Positions 57,851 through 64,000 of a DNA stretch of 64,000 bases are shown one piece after another. Position 1 is the first letter of the stretch. Each line of letters begins with the position of its first letter. Under the pieces are notes generated by a model. It had not been told where the DNA came from. It worked only from the letters and a program-made list of their open reading frames with translations, and made no database searches. The stretch spans positions 62,839-126,838 of the forward strand of contig SDOX01000128.1 in NCBI GenBank assembly GCA_004565275.1. The letters are read 5' to 3'. This DNA comes from Nannochloropsis salina CCMP1776 (taxonomy: Eukaryota; Sar; Eustigmatophyceae; Eustigmatales; Monodopsidaceae). Position numbers and translations under genes: made by a program.

Positions 57851-59507
57851 TTAAATGTTGTATTCCACATCGTACGATCGGCCCCAATCAATTCGGGACC
57901 AGACACGTTCATGCACCACATAAAGTGATGTCTTGATAATAGTATCTGTGGAAGCGATTTGTCCGGCTGGGGTAGGGGGAAAAGGCGATGGCGCGGTGTC
58001 AGTACAAAGGTCAGCAGGAACGGCCCTCACCAAATATCACGGCCAAGGCCTGAGGAGACCATGACGTATTTGTCACTTCCATTTCTCCTGCCCCATTACT
58101 TACCGACTTTGACGCTCTTGGCGAAGAAGATGGAGATGATGAGGGTGTTGACCATGGCGAAGGCCCGCCAGGCAAAGGCTTTCATGATGGATCTGGAAGC
58201 CGCGTCCCCGGACTTGGCCTCCTTCCCCCACGACACCTTGTTCCAGAGCCGCTCGCCCAGATACATGGTCCCCGCCTTGGAGAGGAAGTCCGACGAGACG
58301 ATGGAGGCAGCCATCTTCGCGCTGAGAGAGGAGAAAGGGAGGGAAAATGAGGCAGGAAGGAGGATCAGTGCGGGGCATCGAGGACGAGCCATCCATTCTC
58401 CTAAAATTGCCAAGAGGTCTCGACCACGTACTCGCGGGAGAAGAAGAGGGAGGTGCTGAGGGTGATGAGGGCGGCGACCAGGCGCCAGGAGCAGGCTTTG
58501 ACCAAGGACCGGAGGGGGGACTCGCTCGCGATCTCCAGGGAGGGGGCCATCGTGTTCACTTCCATCTGCAGGCTGATGGGTGAGAAGAGGTGAGGGGAAG
58601 GTAACAGCGGAAAAGTCGGGGAGAACAGGGATGAGATAAAGTTTGCCGGGAGAGAAGCCTCGTTTTCTCGGAGGGTTGCTTGCAAAGGAGAGGAAGCGCG
58701 AAGAAAGAGCTTGCCAGGCGTCCTTTCTCCCTTCCACCGAGAAAGCCGACCAAAACCTTGAAACAAGAACCTGTCACCCAACATCAAAAGCCAAGACACG
58801 CTCCATCTTGTCCCCTCGCTCCTTCCCTCCCTCCCTCCCCTCTCCGAACCTACCTTCGCTTCTGGGCCAGCAAGCCCTCCACCTCCTTCTCGATCGCACG
58901 CTTGGAATCTGTTTTGGTGCGAATCAGCTCATCCAGATCCTCCACCTGCCGGCGAATCTGGTAGTTCTTCGCTTCTTGCTCGGGTGTGAGAGACGCGAGC
59001 TGTGATCGTGGTGGGAGAGTCACGCACCGCACAATTTCCTCAAGGTTTTTCCAAAAAACAGAAAACAAGTACAGATACGATAGAGATGCTGACTAGAATA
59101 GAATAGTAGAATAGATGACGTAGAATAGCTCGTCACGAAAATGTCTGGGGGCCTCGTCAATCACACCTCAAGCACATAACCGGAACGCTACCTACCATGG
59201 GACGCGTGGGAGAACTGCGTACAGGGCCGGGTCTTCTGAACAATCCATTCCAAGCAAATCTCTGCGCATGAAAGTTCTCATGGTGCTGTGCGGCTTTCGT
59301 CAAGGACAGCCTGCTTCCTGCCCGCGGGAAGACAGGGGGGTGCGATTGCCTAAAAGACAGTCCTTGCTCGGCCATCGAGGACATGGACGAGGACACAGCG
59401 GGGACATGAAATGCCGTGCGAGTCATAGGCAACGCTTTCACTGTTGTGATGACCATGCAAGAATAGACGAAGCGCAATGACAAGATCGAGGGCATGGCGG
59501 CTCTCAT
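57851..59507 (-). CDS. Plastid-targeted protein with two DUF2061 membrane domains
   Basis: Exons 59507-59196, 58999-58854, 58572-58432, 58321-58104, 57966-57851 join in phase to 310 residues. Exon 1 is a leader: hydrophobic MPSILSLRFVYSCMVITTVK followed by Ser/Arg/Pro-rich sequence, a signal plus transit peptide. Exon 2 codes a coiled coil (QIRRQVEDLDELIRTKTDSK). Then come two DUF2061 units, each split by an intron at the same place. Unit 1 has SLVKACSWRLVAALITLSTS then SDFLSKAGTMYLGERLW; unit 2 has SIMKAFAWRAFAMVNTLIIS then TDTIIKTSLYVVHERVWSRI. The matching intron positions show the duplication was internal. DUF2061 proteins are small membrane proteins of unknown function in bacteria and plastids. 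Start may be the Met at 59495. Confidence 0.85.
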
Positions 59508-60134
59508 TGTTCAGGTCTCCTAGCTCCTCGTGGCGCCCTCTCCTCTCCTCACGTGACCGAAAGCGCACCGAGCCGAAGAGCCCCTTGTAGTTAAACCATT
59601 ATTTTAATGAGAGTACAGAGTATTATCGTCAATCATGATTTAATCACGGCTTTAATTGGGCAAGAAAGCGCGCAAGTTCCAGATCCAAGCGACTGGAAGG
59701 GTCATTACGGCCGCAGAGCAAGGGACGGACGGAAGCCCTTCAACTGCCTTCCCCAATGTCTTTGTATGGGTTGGCCACGGTGCAAAAGCACACGGTTGGA
59801 AATGCGAGGACGTCTTGATGTGCGTGAATAATTCATGATGTGACAGAGTAACTCTTTACGACCTTATGCTTGGCTGGAAAGTGTGTCGATGGACGACAGC
59901 TTTCAAGTGACAACGTCGGGGGTAGGAGGTTCCTCAGCGTCCATAAACAGGCAACAAACAAACAAACAAAGAGCGCATCCAAGTCCGACATAGATTTGTA
60001 CATTCTTCGATTTATGCCCATATTCACGCACAGCGGTCTTCTTGGTGTGCGTGCTCTATATTTATTGCTTTGTTTGATGCGAGCGCCCGGGGACCCCGAA
60101 AAACGTCCGCAATGTACCCTCCCGACCCTGCATA
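59508..60134. other. 0.6-kb spacer
   Basis: No firmly supported gene. A short + strand frame ending at about 59838 (KKARKFQIQATGRVITAAEQ) looks slightly protein-like but has no start or splice context. Confidence 0.4.
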
Positions 60135-63064
60135 TCACGTGTTCGCCAGCCGACAAGGAACATTGCAGAAAAGACAAGTCATGCCACGGGTATGCCAGGG
60201 TTTCAGCCAGGATGGCCGCTCCAGCAGTACCCCTGTGGACGTCTCGTTCTCGAATCTCTCCCCCTCTTGTCCGAGCGAGGCGCGCGAGGGGGCAGCCATG
60301 GAATTGCATAGGGGGCACTCCCAGACCTCGGAAGAGCGAAGCAGCATGAAGGTTTCCATGCACCTCCCCACCACATGTCCGCGGACGCAGGTTCCCGTCG
60401 AGTTCCTCATCTCGTCCGACAACATAGCGCCGTCGCAGATCACGCATCTCTCCTCCTCCTCCTCCTCCTCCTCCCCCTCTTTCCCTCCCGCGGGCTGTCC
60501 ACTAACTGCCTCCACCTGACTGGCCAGGGACTCCCATGTCACTCCCTCTGAGCCCTGGGGTCGATCTAACTCCTGCAGAAACTCAAGATTCGCTCGCACC
60601 CACCGCGTCATGGCCCTTGCGATCTGTCGCTCCGCCCGGGAGAAAATTTGCCTCCTCCCTCCCTCTCCTGCCAGCAGTTTCTCGAAGCTCCGGTCCACGT
60701 ATGCGGCCGTCAGATGAATCCGAGCCACTACGAGCAGGCGCGCATACTCCTCCAGGTACCCTATTGCCTCACCAAAGAACTTCCGAGACATGTGGGTACC
60801 CATGGCATGCAAGGCCTGCCAGACGCTGGGCGGCCTGTCCATTCCGCACTCCCTCCCTCCTTTCTTCCTTCCTTCCCTCCCTCCCTCGCCTTTTCCCTCA
60901 TCCAAGAGTCGCAAGAGACGCTGGAAGGCCGAGTGGGCTAAGACGTCGAGACTGTTCTCCGGCAAGTTCGACGTGTCCACCGCTACTTGCCACTGCATCC
61001 TCCCTTCCCGCCCTCCCCCCGCCCTCCCTCCCGCCCTCCCTCCCCTCCTCCATTGGTTTCCCTCTCGCCCCTCCCCCCCGTGCCCTCCGGGCCAAAGTCG
61101 GGTGCACCTGTCCTTGCATCAGGGCCTCCATGTCCATAGAAGCCGTCACCACCAGGTCCATCGGGGAGGCCGCCCCCCCCCCCCCCTCCCCCGCCCTCGA
61201 GCCTCTTCCAGAGGACCCGCCCCGTCGCCGGCAGCACCACCGTGCTCCTCCCCGTCTGCCACATGGGCCGGATCGCGATCTCGGCGTGGTTCTTCTTCAA
61301 CTTCCGGTTGAATTGAAGGAGCCGCCGGTTGCTCCCGTCCCCCTCCACGGCCCGCGCCAGGCCCAGGAGGAGGGAGGGCCCCGGGGAGACCGCCAGCCCC
61401 ATCAGCATCCCAGGGCGGGTCGGGATGAGGGACATGAGGTCATAGGCCACCCCCAGGCGCCAGGCAGAAGGCCCAAGAACCTGCGGGGGCTCCAACGGGC
61501 TTCCTCCCTCGCCGTGCCCGTGGCCCTCGGGACCGCGCCCGTCGCGCCTTTCCCTCCCTCCCTCCCCCTCTCCCCCTCCCCCTCCCTCTTGATGGAACCG
61601 CCACACACAGACGCGCCCGTCCAGGCCGGCGCTCAAGAGGTGGGGCCCCGACCCGTCAGGCGCGTGGCCCCAGTCCAAGCCCGTCACAAGCTCCACGTGG
61701 CCCGCCCCTCCCTCCTTTACCCCCTCGCTCCCTTCCACTTCCACGGGCTCCCCCTCTGGCACCGTCCAAACGTGTAGTTGCGTGTTCTTTGCCGCCGCCA
61801 GCACGCCTACCCCGCTCCCCGCCCCTCCCTCCCTCCCTTCCTCCATCCCCCCTACCCATCCAAACCGGAGGGCCTGCACCGACCCCAGATCCTGCCCAGC
61901 CAACTCGCGCAGACCTTCCACGCCCCACCTCCCTCCCTCCCTCCCTCCCTCCCTCCCTCCCTCCCTCCTTGCGGGCTGGACCACAAGCAGCAAGTGGACA
62001 GAACCCAAGGCCGTGCCAACAGCCAGCAGCATCCCTCCCTCCCCCCGCGCCTCCGCTTCCCCTCGCCCGCGATTCGGTGCCATCCAGGCCACCTGCGATA
62101 TGTCCGCAACGACATCTGTCACAAGCAACGGGGCGGGTCCCCCCTCCTGCCCTCCCTCCTTCCCCTCCCAATTCAGCCCGTAGGACTTCCCCTCCCCTTG
62201 GTCCCAGAATCCCCACACAGTCAACACGCGCGGACCCCCCGTGGCCAGCAGTGCGCACTCTATTTCTCTGAAGCTCCCTCCCCCCCCCTTCTTTTCGCCG
62301 CCTCCGCCCTCCCCGTCCTGCCCGCGAGGCCCAGGGCGGCCCCGCCCTCGCACTTTGGCCCATGCCAGGGCCTCGACCGCCACCATGTGCTGCCGTGCCG
62401 CCCACTTCTGGGGGTCCCTCATCGATCCTCCCTCCCTCCTCTCCTCCTCTTCTGCACCCCGGAGGAGCGCATGCAGCACTTTGTTGTGCTGCATGCCGGG
62501 TGCCAAGTAACCGTGGCGCTTCAAGTAACAGGCCCAGGCATCCGTCACGTCCTCTGCGCGCACCCAGCTGCACGCCCGCGTTGACCTTGGCGGCTCCCAC
62601 ACCTCTACACGTGCGTCCGTGCTCAGCGTCGCAAGCAGGCAACCACCCTCCCAGGCACAGGCCCGAGGAGACCAATCGAGCCCACAAAACATTGGGGACA
62701 GATCATCACCGCTCGCTGCCTCCGCGCTGCTGCGTCCCAGCACGTACACCATTGCATCCCGGTCTTGGTACATGCCGTCCGCCTTCATGACACCCACATC
62801 CACGGGCTTTCGATCGCCTTGTTGCCTGCCCCCCGGCAGAATGATCCGATACCGGAAATAGGGCTCCACCTCTTCTCCAACGTATTGACATATCTCCACC
62901 TGATTTGCGAGCAAGACAGCCAGGCGCCCGTCCACCGCCCATCGTATGGCATCAGGATGCTGTAGCGTATCGTACAAAACGAGCTTTTGCTCCAGACACG
63001 AGCACGGGGCACGGGCTGCTGGCGGAAGGGACGTTTGGTCCATGCGGTACCTTGATGAGGACAA
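60135..63064 (-). CDS. TFIIIC90/GTF3C4-like subunit, frame interrupted at a G14 tract
   Basis: Exon 1 63064-61108 (ATG also at 63043) and exon 2 60992-60135. The N-terminal two thirds is a WD-type propeller of the TFIIIC delta type (AIRWAVDGRLAVLLANQVEI, SPMFCGLDWSPRACAWEGGC, HLLSAGLDGRVCVWRFHQ). Exon 2 has a helical part and a zinc finger of the TFIIIC type (CVICDGAM ... CVRGHVVGRCMETF ... CPLCNSMA). TFIIIC recruits TFIIIB for RNA polymerase III at tRNA genes; GTF3C4 has acetyltransferase activity in humans. After KRLEGG a run of 14 C (window 61173-61186) breaks the frame; PMDLVVTASMDMEALMQGQ after it is in another frame and joins exon 2 in phase. Coding [11 protein letters not shown] repeats come from in-frame (GGGA)n. 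An error in the run is the simplest explanation. Confidence 0.83.
61173..61186 (-). repeat. G14 homopolymer at the TFIIIC frame break
   Basis: Fourteen identical bases; 13 or 16 would keep the upstream and downstream frames joined. Confidence 0.85.
61926..61972 (-). repeat. In-frame (GGGA)n coding microsatellite
   Basis: Eleven or so TCCC units on the + strand, read on the gene strand as Arg-Glu-Gly-Gly repeats within the TFIIIC-like protein ([11 protein letters not shown]). Period 4 against codon 3 gives a 12-base, four-residue repeat with no stop. Confidence 0.85.
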
Positions 63065-63469
63065 AACAGCCCCCCCTATGGGGAAGACAGGCTACGAAAC
63101 GGTATCACGGTACGCCAGCTAATGTCTGTGTAGATTGTGCGGGCATGAAAGGATCATGATCTCACAAAACAGACAAAATGACGGCACAATCCACCAAGCT
63201 CAGCGACCTCCCCCCTGGGTACCTCCTCTCCTCTTTTACCATGGCTAAATCATCACCAACGACTCACACATGACCGTAAGCACAAAATAGGGATCTTCAC
63301 ACGTTTTCCTAAGGATATGGCCACATTCTGGGCCCTTTGACATTTGATTCTGACTTGGTCGGGGTAATCTATCTCACGCGATTCGTCTTCTCCCCCACCC
63401 TCATACTTATAGGGGTATACGCCTGCATTCTTACCCCGCATTTTCTAAAATCCTTTCCCGTTTTTCGGA
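63065..63469. promoter_or_regulatory. Divergent region between TFIIIC-like and LOG-like genes
   Basis: About 400 bases with the two promoters; no gene seen. Confidence 0.45.
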
Positions 63470-64000
63470 ATGCGAGTCTGCGTCTTTGCATCCTCAAGCT
63501 CACTTACACCGGAGCCATATCTCAAGGTAAAAGTTCACAATTTGTAAATTGGAGTTCATCAGACTTTCTCACCAATGGCCTACCACCTGCCTTCCTTACT
63601 TTAGGTGGCACGTGAGTTGGGGGGGGAGATAGCCAAGGCGCAGTACCTCTGCATCAATGGCGGAGGCAAGAACGGGTGTATGGGTGCCTTGAATGAGGGG
63701 GCACGGGCCAGTGGAGGCAAGGTATTTTTTGTGTGCGAGCGTAGTATTGTCTTTTGAGCAAGTGTGTGACTGCAAAGTCCAGTCGCTGACCGGGCGCAAC
63801 AATTTAACTTTAATTTCTTTTCACCGAACCAATTGAACTTGAGTCAGTTGATCGTCTCCTATCTCTCTTCCGCACGCCTTTCCCACAAAAGATCAAGACG
63901 GTCATCCACGGAAAGTGGGTGATAGACAAGATGGAGTTCGAGGACGTGGACGAGCTCGTGATCGCCCAGGGCAACAATCTGCAGGAACGGAAGCGTTTGT
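63470..64000 (+). CDS. LOG/lysine-decarboxylase-like family protein, 5' part only
   Basis: Exons 63470-63526, 63605-63721 and 63892 to the window end, all phase 0. The product starts MRVCVFASSSSLTPEPYLKV, then ARELGGEIAKAQYLCINGGG, KNGCMGALNEGARASGGK, then KTVIHGKWVIDKMEFEDVDE and QGNNLQERKRL. This is the Rossmann-like start of the TIGR00730 family, with GGG-x2-G-x-MGA close to the usual GGG-x2-GLMG. True LOG enzymes release active cytokinin from its nucleotide using PGGxGTxxE, which lies beyond the window, so activity cannot be judged. The HGKWVIDKMEFEDVDELV region differs from typical LOG and fits a separate algal branch. No leader is visible in this reading. Confidence 0.8.

Noticed and set aside
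59656-59838. Short frame KKARKFQIQATGRVITAAEQ as a last exon
   Set aside because: No ATG, no acceptor in a good context and no upstream exon found.

Overview
The window looks like nuclear DNA of a compact, GC-rich eukaryotic alga, most likely a eustigmatophyte stramenopile of the Nannochloropsis/Microchloropsis type. This is inference. It rests on short genes a few hundred bases to about 1 kb apart, introns of roughly 50-370 bases with GT-AG borders, and several proteins that start with a signal peptide followed by an F-containing site like the heterokont plastid motif ASAF. The window also has an animal-type (6-4) photolyase and a plant/cyanobacterial-type phytoene desaturase, together with (GGGA)n/(TCCC)n tracts throughout introns, spacers and even coding exons. 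I saw no rRNA, convincing tRNA, CRISPR array, transposon, or virus-derived element.

Layout, left to right. 0.2-8 kb: a secretory aldo/keto reductase (-), ABCE1/RLI1 ribosome recycling factor (+, six exons) and REV7 of DNA polymerase zeta (-, at least four exons). 8.5-15.1 kb: a MOB-family kinase activator, an acyl-CoA-binding/ankyrin protein, and a tryptophan-2,3-dioxygenase-like protein, all +. 16.5-23.7 kb: a PH-PP2C fusion phosphatase (+), a second, membrane-anchored or plastid-targeted PP2C (+), and ribosomal protein L35/uL29 (-). 24.3-31 kb: a weak hypothetical gene (+), an ENTH-domain epsin (-) and a DUF501 protein (-). 31-43 kb: CPF1-type photolyase/cryptochrome (+), a LARP1-like La-motif protein (-), phytoene desaturase (-), an ELF4-domain small protein (+) divergent from it, and a ZIP zinc transporter (-). 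43.5-51 kb: VPS18 of the HOPS/CORVET complexes (-) and a phosphate:H+ symporter-like MFS carrier (-). 53-64 kb: a TBC RabGAP (+), a ubiquitin-like protein with a cysteine-rich tail (-), a plastid-targeted tandem DUF2061 membrane protein (-), a TFIIIC90-like subunit (-) and the start of a LOG-family gene (+) that runs off the right end.

The genes are mostly unrelated housekeeping functions: translation (ABCE1, L35, LARP1-like, TFIIIC), endosomal traffic (epsin, VPS18, TBC), signalling (two PP2C, MOB) and transport (ZIP, phosphate). The one thematic grouping is 31-41 kb, where a light-dependent photolyase, phytoene desaturase and an ELF4-like clock-type protein lie close together, the last two sharing one bidirectional promoter region.

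The most unusual signals are: the ELF4-like gene next to phytoene desaturase; the ubiquitin-like/Cys-rich fusion; introns whose 5' end is (GGGA)n and 3' end (TCCC)n, so the pre-mRNA could fold; and two otherwise intact genes (LARP1-like and TFIIIC90-like) whose reading frame breaks exactly at long G homopolymers, probably sequence errors. Exon junctions below were chosen by GT-AG borders plus reading phase plus family similarity recalled from memory; nothing was searched.
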